Shown in pieces: positions 24,250 to 35,921 of a stretch of DNA of 64,000 nt. The notes below the pieces were generated by a model. It had not been told where the DNA came from and ran no database searches. It saw only the letters and a list, made by a program, of their open reading frames with translations. The DNA lies in contig NC_087062.1 of the NCBI RefSeq assembly GCF_963678635.1, forward strand, positions 83,104,012 through 83,168,011, in the 5' to 3' direction. Position 1 is the stretch's first letter. Each line of letters opens with the position of its first letter. The position numbers and the translations under genes are program-made. Source of the DNA: Symsagittifera roscoffensis. Taxonomy: Eukaryota; Xenacoelomorpha; Acoela; Convolutidae.

Positions 24250-24960
24250 TTTTCACTTGTTTTAAGGCAAAAACCCTTTCTAGGAGAAAATGGGCATAGA
24301 AAACTGTGACATTAAACTTCCAACAACCTGCTGGAACGATTAAAACCTATGATATCAGTTTAGGCAGGATTTTCCCTAATCGAGAAAAGACCCAAAAACG
24401 GTCAACAAATCAGAGAAATGACATTTCCGAAAATCAAATTTTTGACTATTCCGAGGGTCATAATTTTTTGAATAAAATATATGGGCCAAGTCGTATGTGC
24501 AGAGGAGCTTCACACAACCTGTTTGCTGGATTGAACCAATAATCTCATATATGAAAAGGTATTTTTTTGGTTAAACTCTACAAATTTAAAAAAAAACGCT
24601 AAAAAAAAACTGACTTTTCGAGGACGATAATTTTTTGTGTAAAAAAAACTGTAAATTTCCCTGCTAATATAGATGAGTCTCAAACTAGGCATAATCTCGA
24701 CTGAACCCACAGCCTCAGCTTTGGGAATTTAATTTCTGAGAAAAAGTATAAAAAGGTTCAATAAACGGTCAAAAAAATTTAAAACTTGACTATTCCGAGG
24801 ACCATGACTTTATGTGTTTAAAAATTGTTATATCTTTTCAAAACCAATCGTATCGTTAAAATCGCAAAATCAGATTTGGTAGGTTACTTTTTGAGAAAAC
24901 GATGAAAAAATCAAAAACGTCGGTCAAATGCTCCCCCGCAGACTTTTTCGAAGGCTGTTG
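24250..24960. repeat. degenerate tandem repeat, about 170-bp period
   Basis: The anchor GACTATTCCGAGG or a close variant, followed by a CATAATTTTTT-like block, occurs at 24444, 24612 and 24788 (spacing 168 and 176). It is preceded each time by AAACGGTCAA or a similar word. Divergence between units is high, so this is an old array. Confidence 0.6.
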
Positions 24961-25838
24961 ACAAAGGGGAAACCAAAAAGATACCTACTGAGCATGCAGG
25001 CAAAACATACTGCAAGTGATTTTTCTATGGATTTTCCTTTGTTGAGAATCGGTAAAACGGTCTTTGAGAAAAAACTTATATTTTTGCAAAAAGCATTGAA
25101 ACTTTCCAAAGCGCCTCAAAAATTGAATAAAAAACCCAAACATTTTCATAATATCTGTTCTTATCACTCAGTAAATCTAGGAAAACAGACCAAGCAGGAC
25201 ATTTGAAATCAAAATCAGCAACTGGAAAAAACTTACGAACCGGAAACAAGGCCGAGAGTCTTTGAGCATACACCAGTTGAGCCGAAAAAAAACTTACTAT
25301 TTAAAATAAATGTATGAAAAAATTTTAAAATTTCAGTCCCCCCTGGAACTACCCTGTAGTAATTGGTATCCAACCAGTAATTTAATTCGAGTTTTCATGA
25401 AATTGAGCAAGTCAGCTAAAGAGCATGACAGGTGAAGAGCATTGAACATGTCAAGTGATTTTGTTAAACTATTCGTTAACTTAAAAAAGACTAAATTCCG
25501 ATTTGATAACGCTTGCAAAACGCAAGCATAAAAAACAACCCGGCTTCGATTGTATGCTTCGACCAGCCCGACGAAAACGCCTATATTTTGACCGGCGCGA
25601 CCAAAAATTCATGTACAACCAAAATTGACCACAAAAACTTATGTTTTGACCAATTCAACTCTGCACGTATGAGTTTGACTGTTTTGACCAAAAATGATTA
25701 CATTGGAATAAGTTTGATCTAATTGATTTATCTTTTGAGCAAGTTCAACCAAGGACTATTACCTCAATTTTTTGTTTAAAATTTTCACTAATTTGAATAG
25801 TTTCAACAAAAAGGGGACGTTTTTGAAGCAATAGCGTG
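24961..25838. other. unassigned sequence, with a SINE-tail-like piece at 25320-25540
   Basis: Bases 25320-25540 share several words with 30780-30895 (CAAGTGATT..GTTAAAC and GATAACGCTTGC), so this may be the tail half of the same SINE-like repeat. The overlapping frames at 24924-25273 are on both strands and are unconvincing. Confidence 0.4.
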
Positions 25839-27540
25839 TGTGTCAATTATTTGTCAGTTTTATTTAATTAAATGTTTTTTATAACTAATGTTTTTGTTCG
25901 ATTTGAATGGTTTTGAACTTTCAGTTTTTTTGGCGACATTTTTTATATTTTGAAATAAAAGTAGGCGTTCTCGTGGCGGTCGTGTATATGATCCGCATAT
26001 TTGTCGGTCTAGCTAATTGCACAAAAAACAATAAATATGCATCTGCTGACTGTTTTCAAGCAAAAAATTTGGCCGAATTTCGACTTAGCTCAATTGTTCG
26101 TTTCGAATCAGTTTGACTTTATGTTTCGGCTCAAATCGACTTTATGTTTCGACTCAGTTTAACTGGTTGCGCAATGACACCTGGCTTAACTACTTTGGTC
26201 GAAAAAAAAGTAGAAACTTTCGAATCAAAGTCAAAACAAAATCGCAACCGTTTTTAATGGCCTTTTTTTCAAATTCAGTAATGAATTACTATTTTAGCAT
26301 TGTCATTATGTATTAAAATTCTGCATTGTTAACAAATTAACTATTCTAATACCTTTGTTCTTTCATATCTACCTTTGATATTTCACAAAAAAAAACAAAT
26401 TCAGCTATACTAAATTGCATCAGTATTTTGAAGCTGGAAAATTGAAATGTGGGGAAAAGGGGGAAAAGAGCGCGAACGTTGCACGTGGTTATCACCGATA
26501 TGCTTCTTCGTTCAAATTTTTTCACCTCTGCCTTCATTTCAAACTGAATTTCAAAGCTGTATTACGTGTTATTTCGGCCTAATATGCGTAATTGCTGAGC
26601 TACGGTACGAGAAATAAATCTGTCACAATTGCATAGTATAGAATGCAACATCGCATCTCCTCGTCATATTATGACAACTTTTAAATAAACTGAAGACGAA
26701 CATTCTAATGCGTGGGAAACGGCCTGTTCGTTTTTTCTTGTGCATACAATTTTCGTGAAACAATTAAATCAGAAATCTAATTTGGTCTAATAACCAATAA
26801 ACCATTTGAAAAAACCTTATAACTAGTCACGGTCGCGTTGAAAAACATAGCCCTGACCCAGTCGTCTTGCAGTAATTTATTCAAAATCAGGAGACATTTA
26901 GTTTACTTTTAATGCACCAGCTGTGCTCAAAAAACAATTACGATTCAAAAAGCCTTTTTGTTCCGACTTTCGATACGAAAGTAACGAAATATTTGTGCTC
27001 GGGGCTCGGGGTGGGTTTTTTTTCTACAGACAAATTTCGACTTTTTAATTGGCCATTTTTGACGAAATTTTAAAAATATTATTCGAAAGGTATTGTTGTC
27101 CTGAGCTTAAATTTGAAAAGATATTGTTCCTGTGATCATTTTTTGTAAATTTATGGGGGTTTAAAGATTGCCATTTTGGCCAATTTGGGACAATTAGTGC
27201 GCGATTTTTTTCTCGCTATTTACGCGTAAATGGAGATTTAATACCTCTTAGAAATAGTTCTAAATTGGTGACGAAGCTACTTAGTGTGCCAAACTTTATT
27301 TGTTACAAGGAGCAAATCTATCCTTTTGTAATTTATTTGACGTGTGGGGGGATGACTTTCACAAAAGATCTCAAATTTTAGAAGGGAAACATTCAATTTT
27401 TTCACTTAAATTTATTTTTTTAATGTTATTACTGATCCATAAGCCTTAAAAGGCAATCAAAACATTCAGGGCTCCGCTCTGAATGTTTATAGAGGGTGTA
27501 GGGGGATAATTGTTTTACTGTGTGTGATAATTGTTTTAAT
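25839..27540. repeat. 1.7-kb tandem segmental duplication, copy 1
   Basis: It begins TGTGTCAATTATTTGTCAG and runs colinearly with 27541-29255 at a 1702-base offset. Small indels and substitutions are scattered throughout, so the duplication is not very recent. It contains a family D repeat in its last third. Confidence 0.88.
26955..27487 (-). repeat. family D repeat inside duplication copy 1
   Basis: It goes from TTGTTCCGACTTTCGATACG and AAATATTTGTGCTCGGGG through TGGCCAATTTGGGACAATTA and GACGTGTGGGGGGATGA to ACATTCAGGGCTCCGCTCTG. Confidence 0.8.
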
Positions 27541-29255
27541 TGTGTCAATTATTTGTCAGTTTTATTTAATTCATTGTTTTTTATAACTAATGTTTTTTGT
27601 TCGATGTGAATGGTTTTGAGCTTTCAGTTTTTTTGGCGAGATTTTTTGTTTTGTTCTACAACGTTAGATTTTGAAAAAAAATAGGCGTTCTCGTGGTGGT
27701 CGTGTATTTGATCCGCACATTTGTCGGTCTAGCTAATTGCACAAAAAACACAATAAATATGCATCGGCTGACTGTTTTCAAGCAAAATATTTAGCCAAAG
27801 TTTTTCTTTAAAATTTTAGTTCGACATTGCTCCGAGTTTCACTTTGACTATCGGCTCCGCGCGACTATGGCTTTTTGGTCTAACTTTGACATCTGGATCG
27901 ACTTAGCTCAATTGTTCGTTTCAATGCAGTTCAACTGGTTTTCGCAATGACACCTGGCTTAACTACTTTGGTCGAACAAACAACGAAAAACAAGTAGAAA
28001 CTTTCGAATCAAAGTCAAAACAAAATCGCAACCGTCTGTAATGGTCTTTTTTTCAAATTCAGTAATGAAATACTATTTTAGCATTGTCATTATGTATTAA
28101 AATTCTGCATTATTAACAAAATAACTATTCTAATACCTTTGTTCTTTCATATCTACCTTTGATATTTCACAACAAAAAAAACAATTTCAGCCATACTAAA
28201 TTGCATCAGTATTTTGAAGCTAGAAAATTGAAATGTGGGGAAAATGGGGAAAAGAGCCCGAGCGTTGCACGTGGTTATCACCAATATGCTTCTTCGTTCA
28301 ACTAATTTCAAAGTTGTATTACGTGTTATTTCGGGCTAATGCGTAATTATGTTGAGCTAAGGTACGAAAAATAAATCTGTCACAATAATTGCATAGCATA
28401 TAATGCAACATCGCATCACCTGGTCATATTATGAAAACTTTTAAATAAATTGAAGACCAACATTCTAATGTGTGGGAAACGGGCTGTTCGTTTTTTCTTG
28501 AGCATACAATTTTTGTGAAACACTTGAATCAGAAATCTTATTTGGTCTACTAACCAATAAAACCATTTGAAAAAACAAATAACTAGTCACGGTCGCGTTG
28601 AAAAACATAGCCCTGACCCAGTCGTCTTGCAGTATTTTATTCAAAATCAGGAGACACTTAAATTAATTTTAATGCACAAGCTGTGCTCAAAAACAATTAC
28701 GATTCAAAAAGCCTTTCTGTTCCTACTTTCGATACGAAAGTAACGGAATATTTGTGCTCGGGTGGGTTTTTTTTTCTTCAGACAAATATCGACTTTTAAC
28801 TAGCCATTTTTGACAGATTTTTTTAATATCATTCGAAAAGTATTGTTGTCCTGAGCTTAAATTTGAAAAGATATTGTATCTGTGATCATTTTTTGTAAAG
28901 TTATGGGGGTTTAAAGATTGCCATTTTGGCCAATTTGGGACAATAAGCTCGCGATATATTTCGCGCTATTTACGCGTAAGTGGAGATTTAATCCTTCTTA
29001 GAAATCATTCCAATTTGATGAACGAAGCTAGCTTATTTGCCATAATTTATTCGTTACAAGGAGCAAATCTATCCTTTTGTAGTTCATTGACGTGTGGGGG
29101 GATGATTTTCGAAAAAAAAATCTCAAATTTTAGAAGGAAAAATTTCATTTTATTTTATTACATTTAATTTTTCTATGTTATTACTGCTCCATAAATCTTA
29201 AAAGGCAGTCGGAACTTTCAGGGCTTCGCTCTGATACGAGCAGTTTTGTTTTATT
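27541..29255. repeat. 1.7-kb tandem segmental duplication, copy 2
   Basis: Directly follows copy 1. Shared landmarks include GGTCGCGTTGAAAAACATAG (26830 and 28592) and CATAGCCCTGACCCAGTCG. No gene is evident in either copy; frames at 25907-26316 and 26346-26537 are not conserved as frames in copy 2. Confidence 0.88.
28705..29252 (-). repeat. family D repeat inside duplication copy 2
   Basis: Same block order as 26955-27487. It retains GGGTGGGTTTTTTTTT without any insert, the empty-site counterpart of the MITE insertion at 21313. Confidence 0.8.
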
Positions 29256-29714
29256 TGATTTTAAATATTACTATTTGAGAATTTCAGTTGTTTTTAAAGT
29301 TTACGAATTGAAGAAATCACAGCTTTTTCTTAAAAGATAGTTGATAAAGGAGGATTTACTTTTGAAGTTTTTCGAAACGAATACCTTTGAGTCACTTTTT
29401 TGAGTCATATGTAATAAGGCTACAAATTTTGATTGTAGAACAAGCGTCTAGGTTGGTATCATAGCTTGACCACAAATCACAAGTAATTTTGGTAGGAACT
29501 CTCAGATTCAACTAACGTTCTTAGCGCAATATGTCGTTCTCTTGTAAACTGGCCGGTTTTGCAGTTATTTTTTAATTTATCTAAACCTATCATTTGACAT
29601 AAAGTTTCACTTTTTGAACTACAAAAAAAATGGAAAATTTGATTAATAGAAGACTTATGATAAATTCAAGCCCGTACCGAGAAAATTCTTTATTTCTGAC
29701 CTGAAATACGTGGT
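29256..29714. other. unassigned sequence
   Basis: I see no gene or repeat. Confidence 0.5.
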
Positions 29715-29812
29715 ATCTAATACGTGGTACCGGGAGCAAAGGGAAAAACTTTAGGGGCGTTGAAGGGGGGAGCAAAGGGGCAAACATTAGGGGGGTGAGG
29801 GCTTAACGGAAC
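29715..29812 (+). repeat. G-rich imperfect duplication
   Basis: Two related units, GGGAGCAAAGGGAAAAACTTT and GGGGAGCAAAGGGGCAAACATT, each followed by TAGGGG and a further G-run. It is purine-rich on the + strand, with four or more G-tracts of at least three. Confidence 0.6.
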
Positions 29813-29974
29813 CTTTTTGCAATTTGAGTTTAGGTTTAGAAATGGATTAGGCCGTACAAACGCTCTGCAAAGTTTCCGCATAACTCACTTGATGAATGCA
29901 GAAAACTTTGCAAAGTTTTGCACGACGCCCAAAACAAAAATAAAGTGTTAAGAAAATCCATTTTAACGTGATTT

Positions 29975-30160
29975 TCTACTTATTATAAAATCCATTATAA
30001 TGGATTCCAAATGAATTATAATGCATTTTGTTTTGGGGAGAAAAAATGGATTTAAATCCATTATCAGTCCAATTTTGTTGCCTGAACGTAACATGGGAAT
30101 CGATTATATTTACAACATTCTAAACCACAAAAATTCATTATAATCAATTTGCTTTCACTT
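29975..30160. repeat. TTATAAT / CATTATAATGG motif cluster
   Basis: Several copies of CATTATAAT and related palindromic words in under 200 bp, resembling 15215-15990. Confidence 0.4.
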
Positions 30161-30694
30161 TTCTTAAATGCGGGATATCACTGCAAGCCTCTTATAAAGA
30201 TGTAATCTCCATAACTGGGCACAAAATGTTTTTTAAAAGTTTTTATTTAAAAAAGTTAGTGTTTCAAATAGTAAAAATGACTTTTGTTGCCATGGAACCA
30301 AAATAAACATTTTTTTACAGAGGCAAAGCTGAGCTTCGCATCACTTGCGATACAAAACAAAAAAAAAGAAAAAACAATCGAAAAGGTCAAAAAATCTAGA
30401 TCTTTCAAATTGAATAAGCCTGTTTTGAAACAAAGCATGACAAGACAATAGAACTTGTAATAAGTATCAGAAGAAAACGCACCCAACGGTAGCATCCAAA
30501 AATACCTTGTCAGAAACACTTTAAGCCGAAAAAAAAACTTTAATAAAATCAAAAAAGTTTGAAAAGTTAAAAAATAATAAAGTTAACAAATTTTCAAAAA
30601 AAATTACAATCTGGCATTTAAGCCGACAAAACATATGCAGACAAAAATAAGTCAACGTTTTGTTTTTGAAGTGGACTATTTCCAGTTTCAGAAA
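30161..30694. other. unassigned sequence
   Basis: A 98-codon Phe/Leu-rich minus-strand frame at 30256-30552 sits in A-rich DNA and has no motif; I treat it as chance. Confidence 0.45.
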
Positions 30695-30895
30695 AAAACA
30701 GGTCCCATCAGTTTCGAACCCAGGCTCTTTGCCGTCGAGGCGTACTGGCTACCTCCAGACTGTGCTTCGAAATTTGAATTCATTATGAAACAAGATACCA
30801 ACTCATTCAAGTGATTCTGTTAAACAAGTTGTGAACTAAAAAAACTCTATATTCCAGTTTGATAACGCTTGCTTATCGCAAGCGTAATATAACTG
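30695..30895 (-). mobile_element. possible tRNA-derived SINE
   Basis: On the minus strand, 30770-30700 reads like a tRNA head: an A-box-like GGTAGCCAGTACGCC, then about 25 nt later GGGTTCGAAAC resembling a pol III B box (consensus GGTTCGANNCC). The downstream part (30780-30895) shares words with 25380-25540, which lacks the head. This fits a SINE with one full and one truncated copy, but I could not fold a complete tRNA. Confidence 0.5.
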
Positions 30896-31542
30896 ACAAA
30901 ATTATACGTTTCTCGAAGTTTGGTGGACTACAAAAAGGCTTGAAGTGATATAATTTTGTCAGTAAATGAAAATTTTTTTTGGAGTTTTACTGATTGACTG
31001 AGCAAAACCAAAAAAAATGTTTTTGGGGTAAACTGTTGGGCCCCATTGTTGCAAAATAATTTAAATCATGATAATTCTGTTAAAAATTTAAGCAAGATTG
31101 GTCTCCATCAATTTTTTGTCTGATATCAATCCAACTCGATAAAAACGCGTTTTTAATTTCATGTTTTATTCTTTTTGCCCGGATAATTTAAATCAGCACT
31201 GAACAAATAAGAGTGAGAAAAAAGGCGCATTAAAATAGTTACTCATGTGTACCCAGTGCTTAGACTTTTTGTAAAAAGGAGGTTTTTTATGCGATCTACC
31301 ATTTTTGGACCCAGTTAGCAAAAAGCTCAAAGCGATCTATTGGATCATTTTTAGAAATTGTAGAAAAATTTTTAGAACTTATGCTTTTGCGGTCATTTCA
31401 AGTCATCGTCGTCCGGTAAAGTTTTTTTTCAGAAACTACAAAACTCTGAAGACGTTCCCTTTTTTATTAGGCACCAAATGTGCGGAATTAGTGTTATAAC
31501 TATTATGATTTTTATTAGGAATTATTTTTACACAGAGGCACA
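30896..31542. other. unassigned sequence
   Basis: A 64-codon frame at 31305-31499 has no motif. I see nothing else. Confidence 0.5.
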
Positions 31543-32165
31543 CCCGGGTTAACCTCCATACACCGAAAATGGTTATCATACAATTCCATACATCAAGTGT
31601 GTGGAAAAACGCTTGTCATACAATTTTCATACAATTTCGAAAAATGGTTGGAAACTGGTATAAACTTATTTCTGTGGCTGTTTGATTCTTATAAAACAGT
31701 CTGGTGATAAAAAACTGAGGTTCTCGTTAATGTATGCCTTGATCAATATCTGATAACTTGAAAATTCAAAAACTTAAAATAATCATCATTAAAAAATTTT
31801 GCCAAAAAATAAAAGTTTGTTACTTTTGTTATATAAATTGTGAAAGACAGCTACATTCAGGTCGCTTTCTATGCATTGTAAATGCTAGACCGTCCAAACT
31901 TATGGTTTTTGAGTAACCAAAGTCTTTGTCACTTGTGTTTGGTTGCAAACACAACCTAAAATTTTTCAGAAACTAAATTCAGAAATAAAAAATCAAAATT
32001 TTTGGTTTATGGAAAAACACCTATCATACAATTTTCATATATGGAAAAATATTTATCATAGAGATTTCATACAATGTTCTGTACGTATGGCATTGTATGG
32101 AATTGAATGACAAGAAGTTTTTCATAAATGGAAATTGTATGATTAGAAGTTTTGGTCAACCCGGG
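31543..32165. mobile_element. family C MITE-like element, complete 623 bp
   Basis: It is bounded by CCCGGGTTAACCTCCATACA and TTTTGGTCAACCCGGG. The interior matches 60117-60362 in its left part and 2987-3264 in its right part. The immediate flanks both read CA. Non-coding. Confidence 0.85.
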
Positions 32166-32189
32166 CAGCGGAGCTTCGCACTTCTTGTG

Positions 32190-32475
32190 ATGCTATTTTG
32201 AAATATCCATTTTTGGTGACGAGCCCTGTAAATGATTTAAAGGTGCGTTCGGCGACAAAATAGACTAGTTTTCACTGGGGGGCGCGCGCCAAGTAAACGC
32301 GATTTTTTGGTCAAAATTTTCCAAAAAGTGCCTAAAAACGACGTTTTTGCCCCTTTTTCAAAAGTTTGCCTGTGGCACACAAAACTTGCTGAAATTAAGA
32401 TCTTTATAATGCTTTGGAAGACCTCAGAAAATCAATTTGGTGGAGTTTTCGACAAATTTCTAGATCCGCGCCTAG
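32190..32475 (+). repeat. dispersed repeat family A, divergent copy
   Basis: It contains ATCCATTTTTGGTGACGAGC, the GCGCGCGCC block, GTCAAAATTTTCCAAAAAGTG, TGCTTTGGAAGACCTCAGAAA and a terminal CTAGATCCGCGCCTAG. It lies just 3' of the family C element. Confidence 0.78.
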
Positions 32476-33525
32476 TTTGGAGGCATTCTAGACATGCTTC
32501 CATTTCTTGAACAATTTTGAAGCCTCGCCGTAACGTCATTGCGTTCACTAAATTTGCCCATGACGATGCATCTTGGCTCGTCATTGCTGGTGGTTTTCTT
32601 TGCTGCGGCCCTACTTTGTCTTATTGGTTTCCTCTAGAGGGTGTTTCATTCCGGTTTTCGGAGTAGTAGTTGATCGGAGTGACGTTCCTGAGCGTTTTTT
32701 GCCAAAGTTCCGGTTCGTGATCTTGCTGACCTTCTTTTGGGTGATGTCAGCGTTGCAAGTTGCTTTTTCAGAGCAGGTTGAGCAACTTATGATTCTCAGT
32801 TTTCTTTGCCGGATGATGATGATGATGCTTCGAATTCTGATAGTTTGAATTGCTTTTCCGTCTGTTCCTAAGCTGGGATTTCTTTTTGAGCCCTGATGTT
32901 CTTGATCATGATCAAATTTTTTTGTTCATTTTCTCGAGGTGTTTTGTTCTCACTGGAGCTATTGTTCTGTGTTGTTTCCACCGGCACTGCGTACTTATTT
33001 TGCTAGGGCCCGGACTCTGCCTATTTGTTTCACTGCTTAACTATCGCATGTCTATTTAGCTTCGAGCTTTTGTTTTGCTTTTCGTAACTGCCTTTGCTTT
33101 TCACAAATCGGTCATCTTCCGCCTCTGGATCCACAAACATGAGCTGCTGCAGTTCCAATGAGTAATCAAGGTTAAAAGACTGAATTTCGATTGTTGGTTG
33201 ACACTCCATACTGGTTTGTACGTCATTAGTCAATTATTTTCGTTTTTGTTGTCTACAGTCGCTATGATTTCATGGATCAGATATCATGGTTTATTTGATA
33301 TAAAAATGTAAATTGCATTTTATTATCAAACAAACTAGGAACATTTACAACTATATCAGGGCCATTATACGGCCTTTAACAGCCCAACTTTTGAAAGAAA
33401 CACAAAATGAAATAGTCTTTTAGCTAAGGAACATGGGTTTCAAACGTTTGATCAAAAGAACATATCAATCAATTCTGGACTGTCAATCATTGAAATAGTT
33501 GGTTTTAAAACTTAAACAAAATTTT
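32476..33525. other. unassigned, less AT-rich stretch
   Basis: Bases 32500-33060 are clearly richer in G+C than the surroundings and have overlapping open frames on both strands (32573-32848 and 32850-33059 plus; 33030-33233 minus). They also contain a short GAT run at about 32812-32828. This may be a decayed transposon ORF, but I recognise no domain, so I do not call a gene. Confidence 0.4.
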
Positions 33526-34533
33526 TTACTGATTGGAGCTATGCCAGAAAAACGTAGCATTTGACAATTTTTGAGGAAACCGAATTTTCCTTAGGTTTGA
33601 CCTGTGAAAGAAGGGTGGTATCAAATAACCGGTGTTTGATCTAGTATTATACCTAGGTTTTAATTGCGCAGAGCCAAGCAAAGTTATTGATTTTTTTCCG
33701 CAAATATTGTGAAATTGTTTGGCTAAGTAATTGACCGAGAAAAAGACCGTACACTGTTTAAATGCCATCAACTGCAAAAAACATGGTAATCTGATCATAT
33801 TATTTTTTGTATAACATAGCTCAATACTTCGATTGTCGGTACATCCATAAACAAGCAGTCCATATGAAACAATTGGTACAACGTACGCTGTGTAAAAAAT
33901 GAGTGAGTAAAACTTTGCGAAAGTTTTGCATCCTTCATAAAGAATGCCAACAAATTTAGCAAAATTTTTGCAAATGGAAACTACATGCTTGTGGAAATTA
34001 ACCTTTGTGTCGAAAGAAATTCCTGGATACTAGTAACTAAGACAAGCCGTGATTTTAGACTTTCAAAAATTATAATTATCATGCGCAATACGTTTGCCAA
34101 AACACCAAAAATAACGCTTCGTTAAACTGAACGATAGTTTGCTTTTGTAGCATCAGTCATGCGAGGATCGGACGTCAACTGAAAAATTCCCGACTTCAAT
34201 CGTTTTGTTGAGAGACGCTACTAGTGAAGTATGGTCAGCAAAAAAAAAGCTGATTTTAATGTTTAGGGCAGTGGAATTCATGTCATTTATGTAAAGGAGA
34301 AAAAACAAAAACACAAGAATGGAATCTTGTGGCGCGCCACAACTCAATCTGCGGTCAAGTGATTCAACATAATTATTGATTACACACTGTTTTCTGATAG
34401 TCAAATTACTCCACACAAAAAGACCTGTTTTCCCGCTAAAAACATAATTTGGTCCCGAGAATGTCGTGATTGACAGTGTCATATGTTTGGAGTAGATCAT
34501 TGAAAAGGGCCATCCCATTTTTTTGCTCTTCAA
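33526..34533 (-). pseudogene. LINE ORF2 remnant: reverse transcriptase and C-terminus
   Basis: Minus-strand translation gives, in order, a reverse transcriptase core and the region behind it. The 126-codon frame 34533-34153 holds the PQ.SILVFLFFLLYIND block (usual form PQGSILGPLLFLLYIND) and FFADHTSL where an ADD catalytic motif is expected. Frames further down carry a GILY-type block, and 33798-33526 holds RYNTRSNT, typical of the C-terminal part of CR1/L2/Jockey-like ORF2 proteins. The second catalytic Asp reads His and several frameshifts separate the pieces, so it is inactive. RT copies element RNA at the target site. Confidence 0.82.
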
Positions 34534-34622
34534 AAGTTTTTCGCATTAAATCTGTGACTCTTGTTAATGCATGAGCACAGGAAAGCTTTTCTCTAAATCC
34601 GAACTGTTCTTAAACTAAAATA

Positions 34623-35000
34623 TTAAGTTTTTAATAAAAGAAAGCAATCGCTGATAATTAATTCCCCTCCAGCATTTTGCTCATAGTAGATAGAAGACCA
34701 ATTGGTCCATAGTTGGACGGATTGTTTCTTGGTTTCAGAGTTTTTTGAAAATTTCTTCGGCGCAAAAATGTCAAAAACTTCAAGCTTTGAATTTGTCAAG
34801 TATTCAATTAATTCATCTGCTGAAAGAAAATACTTTTTCGTTACTTCGTTTTCATTTCGTAAATATCTGAAATCTTGAACCAGTATTGCAAAAACCTTAC
34901 ATTTCTTTCTTAGAAAGAGGTTTCTAAGTACACAGAGCTGGCCATGGCTGGTTTGTAAAAATTGTACGTTTACAAAGAGAAGATAGCTCATAGAACCCAA
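34623..35000 (-). pseudogene. LINE ORF2 remnant, region upstream of RT core
   Basis: This 125-codon frame and its neighbours contain words typical of the start of LINE RT (the SNYGPIGLLS-type block appears in another frame at about 34720). The linear order with 34533-33526 and 35866-35445 supports one degraded element. It is broken by frame changes. The distance between ORF1 and the RT core is only about 0.9 kb, too short for an intact endonuclease domain, so most of that domain is probably deleted. Confidence 0.5.
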
Positions 35001-35444
35001 GTTAGAAGCTATTTTGAGTTTCAGTTAATTTGAAAGAGAAAAATATATACGAAGAAAAAACACAACTAGCTGCAAAAGATACACTGTTATTTTACTTAGC
35101 TCGCTCCACTGTTATTCTCAGGGTTAAGAAATTTATCAAACGTTGTGTTATTTTCACTAGCCATTGTTTTCAAGAATTTGATGCATCGCTTGCCCGGGGA
35201 ATTCTGAATACGTTTGGTAACTCATCAATGCATGACTCTTTTAAGACACTTTCATTAGCTTCGCTTAACTCGAGCCTTGCGCCCTTTTGGGGGCTGCGTT
35301 TTTGCAAGATGCTTCGCCTATTGCCATCTTTATCGACTTTTCTCAAGGCTTTCCTTTTCTTATCATCAATAGTTTTTACACTTCTGTAAGAACAATGATT
35401 ATTTTTTCGGAAAACTTCTACCTGTTAAATCTAAGTAGAAGTAA

Positions 35445-35866
35445 TCAAACCTCGCGAGCAGCATATAACTTCAGATCCAAATCAGTTTTTGACAACCCTT
35501 CTTTAATGAAAAATTCTTTTCTGTTTCGAGGACTAGGGCTTCTCGCTAACCAGGTTTCTTTGTTGTGATTTTCTTCTTGAAAAAAAACCTGATAATTACA
35601 GCCCGGCTTACACCATCCTTCCACGCTCCAAGAACATGACATGCTGTGAATTTTACGGTATATGTTTTATAATTCACACTATTTTTTAGAAAGTCACTCA
35701 TTTGTAGCTCTAGCGGATTGTAGTCGTGTGTGATTGGTACATTAACAAAATTAGGAGCGTTTTTGGAGGAATAACGCTCCTTATGTTGAACTCGATCCCC
35801 AAGTTGAGCAACTGTGTCCATTAATTCCGATATTTCATCAGCTTTCATCCGATTTAGTTTCAGCAA
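35445..35866 (-). pseudogene. LINE ORF1 remnant (RNA-binding protein)
   Basis: Two overlapping minus-strand frames (35866-35546 and 35642-35445) join across an A/T-run near 35575. They encode an N-terminal heptad-like segment (LNRMKADEISELMDTVAQL, possible coiled coil), then a block with TACHVLGAWKDG and RAVIIRFF, then NRKEFFIKEGLSKTDLDLK. ORF1 proteins of several LINE clades show the order coiled coil, CH-LG-K, IVRF and a final helix. The role would be binding element RNA. The N-terminus is not seen and the frame is shifted, so it is a pseudogene. Confidence 0.72.
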
Positions 35867-35921
35867 TGTATCAAAAAAATTGCGACTAAGGCCTGTGCCA
35901 ATTACTCCGAGTTACTATTCC

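Noticed and set aside
30256-30552. 98-codon minus-strand membrane-like ORF
   Set aside because: Phe/Leu content follows from A-rich DNA; no motif or conservation.
32573-33059. Two adjacent 91- and 69-codon ORFs as host exons
   Set aside because: Frames are open on both strands, hydrophobic or low-complexity, with no domain or clear splice sites.
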